DNA of 38,978 bases from Pseudomonadota bacterium (GTDB lineage: Bacteria > Pseudomonadota > Gammaproteobacteria > Burkholderiales > Rhodocyclaceae), in NCBI GenBank assembly GCA_018262095.1, contig JAGTRW010000039.1, forward strand, positions 1 through 38,978, in the 5' to 3' direction. The position numbers and the translations under genes were made by a program. The notes under the pieces were generated by a model, which saw nothing but the letters and a program-made list of their open reading frames with translations, did not search any database and was not told the DNA's origin. Below, piece after piece: positions 10,314 to 19,516 of the stretch (positions within the stretch are counted from its first letter, which is position 1; each line of letters opens with the position of its first letter).

Positions 10314-11774
10314 ATGATTATGTCAGCCATCGATTTCCTCCGTGCCGCACCTGCCGATGCCGCGACGCCGCCGCGCTGCAAAAACAGGGCAGGCGGCCTG
10401 CTGGCCACGGCAATTCTGGGCGTTGCGCTGCTCTCAGGATGCGCTTCGACGATGGCGCCGCATAACGCGCCGTTTGCCGGCAAGGTCGCCGAGCACGGCT
10501 ACCGTGCCGGCGCCGCCCGCCCTGCCGCAGCGCCTGAGAGTCTGGTGTTCGGCCTGAGTTTTTCGGGCGGCGGAACGCGCGCTGCGGCGCTCGCCTACGG
10601 CGTGCTCGAAGAGCTGTCGCGCACCTCGGTGGCGATCAACGGCGAGAGCCACCGGGTGCTCGACCTCGTCGAAACGATCTCGGCGGTTTCCGGCGGCAGC
10701 TACACGGCGGCGTACTACGGCCTGTTCGGCGACCGCATCTTCAAGGACTTCGAGCCGCGTTTTCTCAAGCGCGACGTGCAGAACGAGCTGGCCACGACCT
10801 TCTTCTCGCCGACCAATCTCTTCAACATGTCGTCGCCGTATTACGGCCGCTCGGACGTCACCGCCGAATACCTCGACCAGATCCTGTTCGAAGGCAAAAC
10901 CTTCGCCGACCTTGACGCGGCAGTCCGTCAGCACGGCCGCCCCTTTGTGCTGATCAACGCCACCGACATGGCGCACACCAGCCGCTTCGAATTTTCGCAG
11001 GACCAGTTCGACCTGCTGTGCTCGGATATCGGAACGTACAAGGTGTCGCGCGCGGTTGCCGCGTCGAGCGCCATGCCGGTGGTTTTCAGCCCGATTACGC
11101 TCGCCAACTTCGCCGGGCAGTGCGGGTTCACTACGCCGCAGTGGATGACCCGCGCGTTGCTCGATCGCCACGATTACGTGCGGCGCTATGCCGTCGCAGC
11201 GGATCTATCGACCTATCTGGATGCCGACAAACGCAAGTACGTGCACCTGCTCGACGGCGGACTCTCGGACAATCTCGGCCTGCGCGCCATGCTCGATCGG
11301 CTGGCGCTCGCCGGCCCGGTCGAACTGGCCGACAATTATCAGCGCAAGAACCTGCGGCGGCTGGTGCGCATTGTGGTCAACGCGCAGGCCAGGCACGAAT
11401 ATCCGCAACTCGACCAATTCGCCGAGGTGCCGACGCTCAGCGCGATCGCTTTTGCCGTCGGCAATACCACCGACCGCTACACGGTCGAAACGCTGGCCTA
11501 CGCGCGCAGCAGCATGAACGAAGCGGCGCAAGCGATCGCCGCGCACCAGCGCGATCTCGGCGTTCCCGACGGCGGCGACGTGCAGGCGATGCTGATCGAA
11601 ATCAGCTTCGACGACTTGGAAAATGAAGACGAACGCGCCTACTTCAACGCGCTGCCGACGAGCTTCAATCTGCCGGCTGCTGACATCGACCGCTTGCGCG
11701 AAGCGGGCGGCCGCTTGCTCAGAGCCTCACCCGACTACCAGCGCCTGCTGCGCGACCTGCCGACGCTGCGCTGA
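10314..11774 (+). CDS. Patatin-like phospholipase lipoprotein
   Basis: Predicted membrane-anchored acyl hydrolase of 486 residues. A hydrophobic segment (about 28-42) ends in a lipobox LSGC with acylated Cys43. Patatin motifs follow: an oxyanion-hole loop GGGTRA (85-90), a nucleophile elbow AVSGGS with Ser126, and DGG with catalytic Asp314 (LLDGGLSDNLG). The elbow's first Gly is Ala here, while the SGGS form resembles the cytosolic phospholipase A2-like branch. Starts at 10314 (MIM) and 10320 are both possible; no strong ribosome site is seen. The signal sequence is unusually far from the N-terminus (basic residues about 21-25), which may mean a later true start, though no in-frame ATG follows before the lipobox. 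It stands alone between clpB and the RpiR operon. Confidence 0.85.
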   Translation: MIMSAIDFLRAAPADAATPPRCKNRAGGLLATAILGVALLSGCASTMAPHNAPFAGKVAEHGYRAGAARPAAAPESLVFGLSFSGGGTRAAALAYGVLEELSRTSVAINGESHRVLDLVETISAVSGGSYTAAYYGLFGDRIFKDFEPRFLKRDVQNELATTFFSPTNLFNMSSPYYGRSDVTAEYLDQILFEGKTFADLDAAVRQHGRPFVLINATDMAHTSRFEFSQDQFDLLCSDIGTYKVSRAVAASSAMPVVFSPITLANFAGQCGFTTPQWMTRALLDRHDYVRRYAVAADLSTYLDADKRKYVHLLDGGLSDNLGLRAMLDRLALAGPVELADNYQRKNLRRLVRIVVNAQARHEYPQLDQFAEVPTLSAIAFAVGNTTDRYTVETLAYARSSMNEAAQAIAAHQRDLGVPDGGDVQAMLIEISFDDLENEDERAYFNALPTSFNLPAADIDRLREAGGRLLRASPDYQRLLRDLPTLR

Positions 11775-12048
11775 GCTTATTTCCACGCCAAGGCGTTTAA
11801 GCCGCTTACCCGAACTCTTCTCGCGCCATCGATTCAATAGCGAGACGAACCAACACGCGCGCTTTTTTGCGCGAACGACGATCGACAGAATATTTTCTCC
11901 GCCGCCGACGCGCCGCACCAAAACAATGCGGAAAAATCGACAAATGCACCATAGCGGGTCACTATCCGCGCTCGAAAAACCCCGCTAATAACCAACATTC
12001 CCATTTGTTTACAAAGAAATACGATAAATACCAAGCACCACCGACGAT

Positions 12049-12084
12049 GTAAATATATTTACTTTACTTTACGAATCGATGTAA
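12049..12084. promoter_or_regulatory. Operator-like cluster: perfect palindrome, triple TTTAC repeat and TTAC/GTAA dyad
   Basis: GTAAATATATTTAC at 12049-12062 is a perfect 14-base palindrome. Its right arm is the first of three tandem TTTAC units (12058-12062, 12063-12067, 12068-12072). The last unit pairs with GTAA at 12081-12084 as a second dyad, TTAC-N8-GTAA. The cluster overlaps the -35 and spacer of the predicted promoter, a position suited to repression. RpiR-family regulators commonly bind such dyads near their own genes. Assignment to the adjacent regulator is an inference. Confidence 0.5.
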
Positions 12085-12091
12085 CTATCAT
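12063..12091 (+). promoter_or_regulatory. Predicted sigma-70 promoter of the RpiR-iaaA-gsiABCD-dmpA-dppA operon
   Basis: TTTACT (12063-12068), an exactly 17-base spacer, then TATCAT (12086-12091): four of six and five of six matches to the -35 and -10 consensus. Transcription would begin near 12098, leaving a leader of about 25 bases before the ATG at 12124. No good Shine-Dalgarno sequence is visible in that leader. Confidence 0.5.
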
Positions 12092-12123
12092 TTCAAGCGA
12101 CCTCTTTATCCGAACCTCAACGC

Positions 12124-13014
12124 ATGCCGCGCAAACCACGACAGCCGCAAACGATCACGATCAAGGACCGGATTGCCAAGGCGATGCCCGACCTGACTCC
12201 GGCCCATCGACAAATGGCCGACTATGTGCTGGCCAATTCGTTTCGTTCGGCCACCATGATGATCGACGAACTGGCCGCGGCCACCGGCGTCTCCGTCGCC
12301 ACCGCCAACCGCTTCGCGCATACGCTGGGCTTCAACGGATTCCCGGCTTTTCGCGCCGAACTCGTTCGCGGCTTCGAAAGCGCCCTGGCGCCGGTCGAAA
12401 AAATGCGCGACGAACTCACGCGCACGGCGACTTCGGCCGAGGTCATGTCCGCCGCCTTGGGCGACAACCTCAACAATCTCGAAATGATCAGGAAGAACCT
12501 GCCGGCCGACACCTGCGAGCAGATCGTCAGCGCGCTGCTCGGCGCGCGGCGCGTGCTGGTCGCCGGCTTCGGCACCAGCGGCTTTCTCGCCGGGGCGCTG
12601 GCGCACGGGCTTGAACTGCATTGCAACTATGTGCAGTCGCTGGCCGGCATCGGCGGACCGGCGCACGGCGCGCGAACGCTGTTCAAGTTGAGCGCCCAGG
12701 ACGTGGTGATCGTCATCTCATTCCCGCGCTACGTGCGCGACAGCATCACCATCGCCGCCAAAGCGCGCGAACGCGGCGCGCGCATCGTCGCGCTGACCGA
12801 CAAGCCGAGCTCGCCGCTCGCCGCGCTCGGCGACCTGACACTCTACCTGCAGACGGACAGCGGCTTTGGCGCCACCTCCGATGCGACCGTCTATGCCGTG
12901 ATCGAAGCGCTATGCGCCGCCGTCGCCCGACGCGCCAAAAACTCAGTCAAATCCGCCGCGGCGATGACCGAATTCGTCCTGCCCTGGCTGCACAACGAGG
13001 AGAAAACCAAATGA
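12124..13014 (+). CDS. RpiR/MurR-family transcriptional regulator (HTH + SIS domain)
   Basis: A 296-residue regulator of usual family length. The N-terminal HTH_6 domain (about 10-85) contains MADYVLANSFRSATMMIDELAAATGVSVATANRFAHTLGF. A SIS phosphosugar-binding domain covers about 125-270 (VLVAGFGTSGFLAGALAH and VIVISFPRYVRDSI). Known members sense sugar phosphates or MurNAc-6-phosphate, but the ligand is unknown here and the downstream genes are peptide rather than sugar genes. Its TGA overlaps the iaaA start (ATGA, 13011-13014), so it is the first gene of the operon and probably autoregulates through the dyads at 12049-12084. The ATG lacks a clear ribosome site. Confidence 0.9.
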   Translation: MPRKPRQPQTITIKDRIAKAMPDLTPAHRQMADYVLANSFRSATMMIDELAAATGVSVATANRFAHTLGFNGFPAFRAELVRGFESALAPVEKMRDELTRTATSAEVMSAALGDNLNNLEMIRKNLPADTCEQIVSALLGARRVLVAGFGTSGFLAGALAHGLELHCNYVQSLAGIGGPAHGARTLFKLSAQDVVIVISFPRYVRDSITIAAKARERGARIVALTDKPSSPLAALGDLTLYLQTDSGFGATSDATVYAVIEALCAAVARRAKNSVKSAAAMTEFVLPWLHNEEKTK

Positions 13015-13991
13015 CCGCTGTCATCGCCATTCACGGCGGCGCCGGAACGCTCACCCGCGGCGCGCTGTCCGCCGATCGCGAAAAGGACTACCTCGACGCG
13101 CTCGATCACGTGCTGCAAGGCGGCCAGGCCATCCTCGAACAAGGCGGCAGCGCGCTCGACGCGGTGACTGAAGCGGTCTTCCGGCTCGAGGAATGTCCGC
13201 TGTTCAACGCCGGCAAGGGCGCCGTATTCACCGAGCAAGGCGGCCACGAACTCGACGCGGCGATCATGGACGGGCGCACGCTGGCGGCCGGCGCCGTGGC
13301 CTGCGTCAAATCGCTGCGCAACCCGGTGCTGGCCGCGCGCGCGGTGATGGACGACGGTCGCCACGTGCTGCTGGTCGGCGACGGCGCCGAGGCTTTTGCA
13401 AAGAGCGCCGGACTCGAACTGGTCAGCGCCGACTACTATTTCACCGCCGAGCGCTACGCCCAGTGGCTGCGTTCGCAAGCGAACGGCTCGACCGACCTGC
13501 TCGACCACGATGCCCAGGCGATGCAGCACGAGGCGGCACCGATCGACGCCGAAAGCAAGCTGGGCACCGTCGGCGCCGTCGCCCTCGACAGACACGGCAA
13601 CCTCGCTGCGGCAACCTCGACCGGGGGACTCACCGGCAAACGCGCCGGGCGTGTCGGCGACAGCCCCCTGATCGGCGCCGGCTGCTACGCCAACAACCGC
13701 ACCGTCGCCGTGTCGTGCACCGGCTCAGGCGAAATGTTCATCCGTTCGCTCGCCGCCTACGACGTTTCCGCGCTCGTCGAATATCGCCAATTACCGCTCG
13801 ACGAAGCCTGCCGCATCGTGGTCATGGAAAAGCTGCCGATGATCGACGGGCGCGGCGGCCTCATCGCCGTCGATGCCCAAGGCAACGTTTGCCTGCCGTT
13901 CAACACCGAAGGCATGTACCGCGGCCAGGCGCGCGCCGGGGGACCGCGGCGCACGGCGATCTACCGCGAAGAAAACCGGAGAGCGAATTGA
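13011..13991 (+). CDS. iaaA: Isoaspartyl peptidase / plant-type L-asparaginase
   Basis: Ntn-hydrolase of 326 residues that removes beta-aspartyl (isoaspartyl) residues from dipeptides and has side activity on asparagine. The start [10 protein letters not shown] is typical. The autocleavage site that frees the nucleophile is [11 protein letters not shown], with Thr186 expected to become the N-terminus of the beta chain. [11 protein letters not shown] and [12 protein letters not shown] also match the family. ATG at 13011 overlaps the RpiR stop and has GAGGAG nine bases before it. In E. coli iaaA directly precedes gsiABCD, the same order as here. The mature enzyme is expected to be a cytoplasmic heterotetramer of two alpha and two beta chains. 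Confidence 0.95.
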   Translation: MTAVIAIHGGAGTLTRGALSADREKDYLDALDHVLQGGQAILEQGGSALDAVTEAVFRLEECPLFNAGKGAVFTEQGGHELDAAIMDGRTLAAGAVACVKSLRNPVLAARAVMDDGRHVLLVGDGAEAFAKSAGLELVSADYYFTAERYAQWLRSQANGSTDLLDHDAQAMQHEAAPIDAESKLGTVGAVALDRHGNLAAATSTGGLTGKRAGRVGDSPLIGAGCYANNRTVAVSCTGSGEMFIRSLAAYDVSALVEYRQLPLDEACRIVVMEKLPMIDGRGGLIAVDAQGNVCLPFNTEGMYRGQARAGGPRRTAIYREENRRAN

Positions 13992-15865
13992 ACAGCACCG
14001 CTGCCAGCGAACTGATCCTGCCCGACCACCGCGTCGTCGCCGTCGATCAGCTCACCGTCTCGTTTGCCACCAGCGAAAGAACGGTGGTTGCGGTGAACAA
14101 TCTGTCATTCCACGTCGATCGCGGCGAAACGCTGGCCATCGTCGGCGAATCGGGTTCGGGAAAATCGGTCACCTCGCTCGCGCTGATGCGCCTGGTCGAA
14201 CACGGCGGCGGCAAGATCACGCACGGCAGCATGCGGCTGCGGCGCAACAGCGGCGAACAGCTCGACCTGGCGCGCGCCGACAGCAGCGCGTTGCGCGGCG
14301 TACGCGGCGCCGACATCGCGATGATCTTTCAGGAACCGATGACCTCGCTCAACCCGGTGTTCACCGTCGGCGAACAGATCGCCGAGCCGATCCGCCTGCA
14401 CCAGGGCAAGGATCGCCAGGCGGCGCTCGCCGAGGCGCTGCGCATGCTCGAACTGGTGCGCATCCCGGACGCCCGCCAGGTATTGCAGCGCCATCCGCAC
14501 CAGTTATCCGGCGGCATGCGCCAACGCGTGATGATCGCCATGGCGCTGTCGTGCCGTCCGGCGCTGCTGATCGCCGACGAACCGACGACGGCGCTCGACG
14601 TCACCATCCAGGCGCAGATCCTGCAACTGATCCGCACGCTGCAACACGAGATGCAGATGGCGGTGATGTTCATCACCCACGACATGGGCGTCGTCGCCGA
14701 AGTCGCCGACCGCGTGCTGGTGATGTACCGCGGCGAGAGCGTCGAACAGGGCGAGACCGTCGCATTGTTCACGGCGCCACAGCATGCCTACACGCGCGCG
14801 CTGCTGTCGGCGGTACCCAAGCTCGGCGCGATGCACGGCGAGGATTACCCGGCCAAGTTCCCGCTGCTGCAGCTCGACGCCGACGCTCCGACGCCGCCCG
14901 CCGAGCCGCAAATGACCGTCGACCAGAGCGCCGGCCCGATCCTGCGCGTACGCGACCTCACTACCCGCTTCCCGGTGCGCAGCGGCCTGTTCGGCCGCGT
15001 CACCAAAGCGGTGCACGCCGTCGAGCGCGTCAGCTTCGACCTTTACCCCGGCGAAACGCTGGCGCTGGTCGGCGAGTCGGGTTGCGGCAAGTCGACCACC
15101 GGCCGCTCGCTGCTGCGCCTGGTCGACAGCCAGAGCGGCAGCATCGAGTTCGCCGGACAGCGCATCGACGCGCTGCAAGGTCCGACGCTGCAACGTCTGC
15201 GCCGCGATATCCAGTTCATTTTCCAGGACCCTTTCGCTTCGCTCGATCCGCGCGTCACCGTCGGCTTCTCGATCATGGAACCGCTGCTGGTGCACAAGCT
15301 GGCCGCCGGCAAGGACGCCGAGGCGCGCGTCGCCTGGCTGCTCGAAAAGGTCGGCCTGCCGGTGCAATTCGCGCAACGTTATCCGCACGAGTTTTCCGGC
15401 GGACAGCGCCAGCGCATCGCGATCGCGCGCGCACTGGCGTCCAACCCCAAGGTCGTGATCGCCGACGAATCGGTTTCGGCGCTCGACGTCACGATCCAGG
15501 CGCAGATCGTCAACCTGCTGCTCGACCTGCAAAAGGAATTCGGCCTCGCCTTTCTCTTCATTTCGCACGACATGGCCGTCGTCGAGCGCATCGCGCATCG
15601 CGTGGCGGTGATGTACCTCGGCCAGATCGTCGAAATCGGTCCGCGCCGCGCGATCTTCGAAAACCCGCAGCACCCGTACACGAAGAAGCTGATGGACGCC
15701 GTTCCGGTCGCCGACCCGGCCAAACGCCAGCGCCAGCGCGCTCTGCTCAGCGAAGAAATACCCAGCCCGATCCGTGCGCTGGGCGACGAACCCAAGCTCG
15801 CCCCCCTGTACGAGGTCGGCTCCGGGCATTTTGTAGCGCGCCATACGCTTTCCGGCGCTTTTTGA
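13988..15865 (+). CDS. gsiA: Glutathione/peptide ABC importer, fused double ATPase GsiA
   Basis: Two DppD/DppF-like ATPases fused in one 625-residue chain, matching GsiA (about 620). First half: Walker A GESGSGKS at 53-60, LSGGMRQR at 173-180, [12 protein letters not shown]. Second half: Walker A GESGCGKS at 362-369, FSGGQRQR at 469-476, [12 protein letters not shown]. The second Walker B carries DES rather than DEP, which is normal in this family. Each half ends with an oligopeptide-transporter C-terminal extension ([14 protein letters not shown] and [14 protein letters not shown]). The start is TTG at 13988, overlapping the iaaA TGA as TTGA with GGAG seven bases ahead, so translation is probably coupled. 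It powers the GsiBCD importer encoded next. Confidence 0.94.
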   Translation: MNSTAASELILPDHRVVAVDQLTVSFATSERTVVAVNNLSFHVDRGETLAIVGESGSGKSVTSLALMRLVEHGGGKITHGSMRLRRNSGEQLDLARADSSALRGVRGADIAMIFQEPMTSLNPVFTVGEQIAEPIRLHQGKDRQAALAEALRMLELVRIPDARQVLQRHPHQLSGGMRQRVMIAMALSCRPALLIADEPTTALDVTIQAQILQLIRTLQHEMQMAVMFITHDMGVVAEVADRVLVMYRGESVEQGETVALFTAPQHAYTRALLSAVPKLGAMHGEDYPAKFPLLQLDADAPTPPAEPQMTVDQSAGPILRVRDLTTRFPVRSGLFGRVTKAVHAVERVSFDLYPGETLALVGESGCGKSTTGRSLLRLVDSQSGSIEFAGQRIDALQGPTLQRLRRDIQFIFQDPFASLDPRVTVGFSIMEPLLVHKLAAGKDAEARVAWLLEKVGLPVQFAQRYPHEFSGGQRQRIAIARALASNPKVVIADESVSALDVTIQAQIVNLLLDLQKEFGLAFLFISHDMAVVERIAHRVAVMYLGQIVEIGPRRAIFENPQHPYTKKLMDAVPVADPAKRQRQRALLSEEIPSPIRALGDEPKLAPLYEVGSGHFVARHTLSGAF

Positions 15866-15906
15866 GTGCACCTGCCCTCGCGGGCTATTGATAAAGGACG
15901 TTTTCA

Positions 15907-17460
15907 ATGAAATCGACCCACCGCCTCATCAGCCTCCGGCACTTCCTGATCGCCGGAACGCTCGCCGCCACGGCGCTATCCACCGCGGCCTTGGCCGCCA
16001 AGGATGTCGTCCTGGCGGTCAATTCGACCTTCACCACGCTCGACCCCTACGACGCCAACGACACGCTGTCGATGGCCGTCGCCAAGTCCTTCTACCAGGG
16101 CCTCTACGGCTTCGACAAGGACTTGAAGCTCACCAATGTGCTGGCCGAGAGCCACCAGGTCAGCAAGGACGGGCTCGTCTACACCATCAAGCTGCGCTCG
16201 GGAGTCAAGTTCCACGACGGCAGCACCTTCGACGCCGCCGCAGTCAAGGCCAACTTCGACCGCGTCACCAACCCGGACAACAAGCTCAAGCGCTACACGA
16301 TGTTCAACCGCATCGCCAAGACCGAAGTGGTCGACGCGCACACCGTCAAGTTCACACTCAAGGAACCGTTCTCGCCGTTCATCAACGTTCTGGCACACCC
16401 GTCGGGCGTCATCATCTCGCCGACTGCGCTCAAGAAATACGGCAAGGACATCGCCTTCAACCCGGTCGGCACCGGCCCCTTCGCCTTCCAGGAATGGAAG
16501 CAGACCGACTACCTCAAGGTCAAGAAATTCGACGGCTACTGGAAAGCGGGCCTGCCCAAGGTCGATACGCTGACCTGGAAACCGGTCGTCGACAACAATA
16601 CCCGCGCCGCGGTGATTCAGACCGGCGAAGTCTCGTTTGCCTTCACGCTGCCGTACGAGCAGGCCGAGCAGCTCAAGACGAGCCCGAAGGTCGATATCGT
16701 CGCCGGCCCGTCGATCATCGCGCGTTATCTGTCGATGAACACCAAACAGAAGCCGTTCGACAACGTCAAGGTACGCCAGGCGATCAACTACGCGATCAAT
16801 AAAGAAGCGCTGGTCAAGGTCGCCTTCTCGGGCTACGCGGCACCGGCCGAGGGCGTCGTTCCGGAAGGCGTCGAATACGCGCAGAAATTCGGCGCGTGGC
16901 CGTACGACCCGGCCAAGGCCAAGCAGCTGCTGGCCGAAGCGGGCTATCCCAACGGCTTTGAAACGACGCTGTGGTCGGCGTATAACCACTCGACGGCGCA
17001 GAAGGTGATCCAGTTCGCCCAGCAACAACTGGCGCAGGTCGGCATCAAGGTCCAGATCCAGGCGCTCGAAGCCGGACAACGCGTCGAGCGCGTCGAAAGC
17101 CAGCCCAACCCCGATGCCGCGCCGGTTCGCATGTACTACATCGGCTGGTCGTCGTCGACCGGCGAAGCCGACTGGGCGCTGCGTCCGCTGCTGGCCTCCG
17201 AGGCCTTCCCGCCGAAGCTGCTCAACACCGCGTACTACAAGAACGAACTGGTCGATGGCAACATCGCCAAGGCGCTCAACACCACCGACGCGGCGGAAAA
17301 GGAAAAGCTCTACAAGGCTGCGCAGAAGCAGATCTGGGACGATGCGCCGTGGGCCTTCCTGGTCACCGAAAAGGTGCTCTACGCGCGCGCCAAGAACCTT
17401 TCCGGGATCTACGTGATGCCTGACGGCTCGTTCAACTTCGACGCCATCGAGCTCAAGTAA
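15907..17460 (+). CDS. gsiB: Glutathione/peptide ABC importer, periplasmic binding protein GsiB
   Basis: A 517-residue family 5 solute-binding protein. A Sec signal peptide covers residues 1-30 with a probable cleavage after ALA; there is no lipobox, so it should be freely periplasmic. The start of the mature domain ([34 protein letters not shown]) and the central NPVGTGPF and [20 protein letters not shown] match GsiB/DppA-type proteins. GsiB in E. coli binds glutathione; homologues of this length bind a range of di- and tripeptides, so the ligand is not certain. A ribosome site AAAGGA precedes ATG at 15907. A 225-bp gap with an inverted repeat separates it from gsiC. Confidence 0.93.
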   Translation: MKSTHRLISLRHFLIAGTLAATALSTAALAAKDVVLAVNSTFTTLDPYDANDTLSMAVAKSFYQGLYGFDKDLKLTNVLAESHQVSKDGLVYTIKLRSGVKFHDGSTFDAAAVKANFDRVTNPDNKLKRYTMFNRIAKTEVVDAHTVKFTLKEPFSPFINVLAHPSGVIISPTALKKYGKDIAFNPVGTGPFAFQEWKQTDYLKVKKFDGYWKAGLPKVDTLTWKPVVDNNTRAAVIQTGEVSFAFTLPYEQAEQLKTSPKVDIVAGPSIIARYLSMNTKQKPFDNVKVRQAINYAINKEALVKVAFSGYAAPAEGVVPEGVEYAQKFGAWPYDPAKAKQLLAEAGYPNGFETTLWSAYNHSTAQKVIQFAQQQLAQVGIKVQIQALEAGQRVERVESQPNPDAAPVRMYYIGWSSSTGEADWALRPLLASEAFPPKLLNTAYYKNELVDGNIAKALNTTDAAEKEKLYKAAQKQIWDDAPWAFLVTEKVLYARAKNLSGIYVMPDGSFNFDAIELK

Positions 17461-17479
17461 GCGTTAAAACCAAGGGACA

Positions 17480-17638
17480 AACCACGGCGGCACGGCGTGC
17501 ACGGCGAAAAGCCACTATTTTCGGAGTCTTGTCGTACCCGCAGGGTGATTGATGCGGGCGCTACAAGTTATCGTTATTTCGCTGTCCCATAGGGATTTGC
17601 TTCGCGGCATGTTCGCTGTGTTCGCCGTGGTCAACTGT
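17480..17638. repeat. REP-like dispersed repeat with inverted ends, copy 1 (between gsiB and gsiC)
   Basis: The left end is built of ACCACGGCG, CACGGCG and CACGGCG units (about 17480-17508). The right end is its imperfect inverse, GTTCGCTGTGTTCGCCGTGGT (17611-17631, written here without flanks). About 100 bases lie between. The same architecture recurs at 27241-27364. It contains no open reading frame with a ribosome site. It may be an mRNA-stability element or a small non-autonomous mobile repeat. Confidence 0.6.
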
Positions 17639-17685
17639 TTCTTTTTGGCTCAACTGCTGTTTCAACGAATTTCTCCGGGTTCAAG

Positions 17686-18606
17686 ATGCTCAATTACGTT
17701 CTCAAACGTCTGCTCGGCCTGATCCCGACGCTGCTCATCGTCGCCGTGCTGGTCTTCCTCTTCGTCCACCTGCTGCCCGGCGACCCGGCGCGGCTGGCCG
17801 CCGGCCAGGAGGCCGACGAGGCGACGGTCGAACTGGTGCGCCAGGATCTCGGGCTCGACAAGCCGATCCACGTCCAGTTCGTCACTTTCTTCGGCAACGC
17901 GCTGCGCGGCGAATTCGGCAAATCGATGAGCAGCAAGCGCCCGGTCAGCCGCGAAATCGCCGAGCGCTTCATGCCGACCTTCTGGCTCACGCTGGCCAGC
18001 ATGGGCTGGTCGGTGCTGTTCGGCATGGGCATCGGCATCGTCTCGGCGGTCTGGCGCAATCGCTGGCCCGACCGCCTGGGAATGACGCTGGCGGTGTCCG
18101 GCATCTCGTTCCCGGCGTTCGCGCTGGGAATGCTGCTGATGCAGGTCTTCTCGGTCGGTCTCGGCTGGCTGCCGTCGATGGGCGCCGACTCATGGAAACA
18201 CTACATCCTGCCGTCGCTGACGCTCGGCGCGGCGGTCGCCGCGGTGATGGCGCGCTTCACGCGCGCCTCGTTCGTCGAAATCATGCAGGAAGACTTCGTT
18301 CGTACCGCTCGCGCCAAGGGCGTCAGCGAACCGCTGGTGGTGCTCAAGCACTGCCTGCGCAACGCCATGATCCCGGTCGTCACGATGATGGGGCTGCAAT
18401 TCGGTTTCCTGCTCGGCGGCTCGATCGTCGTCGAGAAGGTATTCAATTGGCCGGGGCTCGGACGACTGCTGATCGACGCCGTCGACATGCGCGACTATCC
18501 GATCATCCAGGCCGAAGTGCTGCTCTTCTCGCTCGAATTCATCCTCATCAACCTGATCGTCGACATGCTCTACGCCGTGATCAACCCGACCATCCATTAC
18601 AAGTGA
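17686..18606 (+). CDS. gsiC: Glutathione/peptide ABC importer, permease GsiC
   Basis: A 306-residue DppB-type inner-membrane permease with six predicted helices. It begins [36 protein letters not shown], the family start. The cytoplasmic EAA loop that contacts the ATPase reads [25 protein letters not shown]. The length matches E. coli GsiC (306). It pairs with GsiD, which starts seven bases after its stop. The Shine-Dalgarno sequence before ATG at 17686 is weak. It is separated from gsiB by a structured repeat, so it may be expressed below the binding protein or from its own start. Confidence 0.94.
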   Translation: MLNYVLKRLLGLIPTLLIVAVLVFLFVHLLPGDPARLAAGQEADEATVELVRQDLGLDKPIHVQFVTFFGNALRGEFGKSMSSKRPVSREIAERFMPTFWLTLASMGWSVLFGMGIGIVSAVWRNRWPDRLGMTLAVSGISFPAFALGMLLMQVFSVGLGWLPSMGADSWKHYILPSLTLGAAVAAVMARFTRASFVEIMQEDFVRTARAKGVSEPLVVLKHCLRNAMIPVVTMMGLQFGFLLGGSIVVEKVFNWPGLGRLLIDAVDMRDYPIIQAEVLLFSLEFILINLIVDMLYAVINPTIHYK

Positions 18607-18613
18607 GCCAGCG

Positions 18614-19516
18614 ATGAGCACAAGTTCTTCCGCCAGCATCGCACCGATTGCCGCCAACGCCGACGACGTCCGCACGCCCTGGAGCGAGTTCTGCCGAAAA
18701 TTCCGCAAGCAGCGTCTGGCGATGATCGCCGGCGGCTTCGTCGTTTTTCTGGTGCTGGTCGCCCTCCTCGCGCCGTACATCGTTCCCTTCGACGCCGAGA
18801 ATTTCTTCGACTACGACGCGCTCAACGCGACGCCTTCGGCGAAGCACTGGTTCGGCGTCGACTCGATGGGGCGCGACATCTTCAGCCGCATCCTGATGGG
18901 CTCGCGCATCTCGCTCGCCGCCGGAATCGTCTCGGTCGCGCTCGGCGCGCTGATCGGCACCTCGCTCGGCCTGCTCGCCGGCTATTACGAGGGCTGGTGG
19001 GACCGCATCACGATGCGTCTGTCCGACGTGCTGTTCGCCTTCCCGGGAATCCTGCTGGCGATCGGCGTCGTCGCCATCCTCGGCAGCGGCATGAGCAACG
19101 TCATCGTCGCCGTCTCGATCTTCAGCATCCCGGCCTTCGCCCGGCTGGTGCGCGGCAATACGCTGTCGCTCAAGCACCTGACCTACATCGAAGCGGTACG
19201 CAGCATCGGCGCTTCCGACTGGACGATCATCACCCGCCACATCCTGCCGGGGACGATCTCGTCGATCGTCGTCTATTTCTCGATGCGCGTCGGCACCTCG
19301 ATCATCACCGCCGCCAGCCTCTCTTTCCTGGGGCTCGGCGCACAGCCGCCGACGCCGGAATGGGGCGCGATGCTCAACGAAGCGCGCGCCGACATGGTCA
19401 CCGCGCCGCATATCGCGATCTTCCCGAGCCTCGCCATCTTCCTCACCGTGCTCGCCTTCAACCTGCTCGGCGACGGTCTGCGCGACGCGCTCGACCCGAA
19501 GATCGAACGCCAATGA
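18614..19516 (+). CDS. gsiD: Glutathione/peptide ABC importer, permease GsiD
   Basis: A 300-residue DppC-type inner-membrane permease. A hydrophilic N-terminus (about 1-35) precedes the first helix ([21 protein letters not shown]). The region [24 protein letters not shown] is the DppC/OppC signature. The EAA loop reads [21 protein letters not shown], and [21 protein letters not shown] near the C-terminus is highly conserved. It forms the channel with GsiC. Its TGA overlaps the start of the P1 peptidase gene (ATGA, 19513-19516), so the peptidase is translationally tied to the transporter. Confidence 0.94.
   Translation: MSTSSSASIAPIAANADDVRTPWSEFCRKFRKQRLAMIAGGFVVFLVLVALLAPYIVPFDAENFFDYDALNATPSAKHWFGVDSMGRDIFSRILMGSRISLAAGIVSVALGALIGTSLGLLAGYYEGWWDRITMRLSDVLFAFPGILLAIGVVAILGSGMSNVIVAVSIFSIPAFARLVRGNTLSLKHLTYIEAVRSIGASDWTIITRHILPGTISSIVVYFSMRVGTSIITAASLSFLGLGAQPPTPEWGAMLNEARADMVTAPHIAIFPSLAIFLTVLAFNLLGDGLRDALDPKIERQ

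Larger units (their letters stand above)
11775..12123. other. 349-bp AT-rich intergenic region upstream of the RpiR-gsi operon
   Basis: No convincing gene is present. The stretch is clearly richer in A and T than the flanking coding DNA, especially 11990-12110. Its right end carries the promoter and operator-like repeats listed separately (12049-12091). The left half shows no strong hairpin with a T-tract after the patatin gene. A TTTTTT run at about 11863 sits between GCGCGC and GCGCG and could form a small imperfect hairpin. Confidence 0.6.

Noticed and set aside
12621-13010. Upstream in-frame extension of iaaA inside the RpiR gene
   Set aside because: The frame is a +1 shadow of the RpiR coding sequence; the conserved IaaA start follows ATG 13011, which has a ribosome site.
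13988-15865. A frameshift or fusion artefact joining two ABC ATPase genes
   Set aside because: The single frame is continuous, both halves have all motifs, and the length equals known fused GsiA proteins.
17480-17638. The repeat as a complete insertion sequence
   Set aside because: It is under 200 bases and encodes no transposase, so at most it is a non-autonomous repeat.
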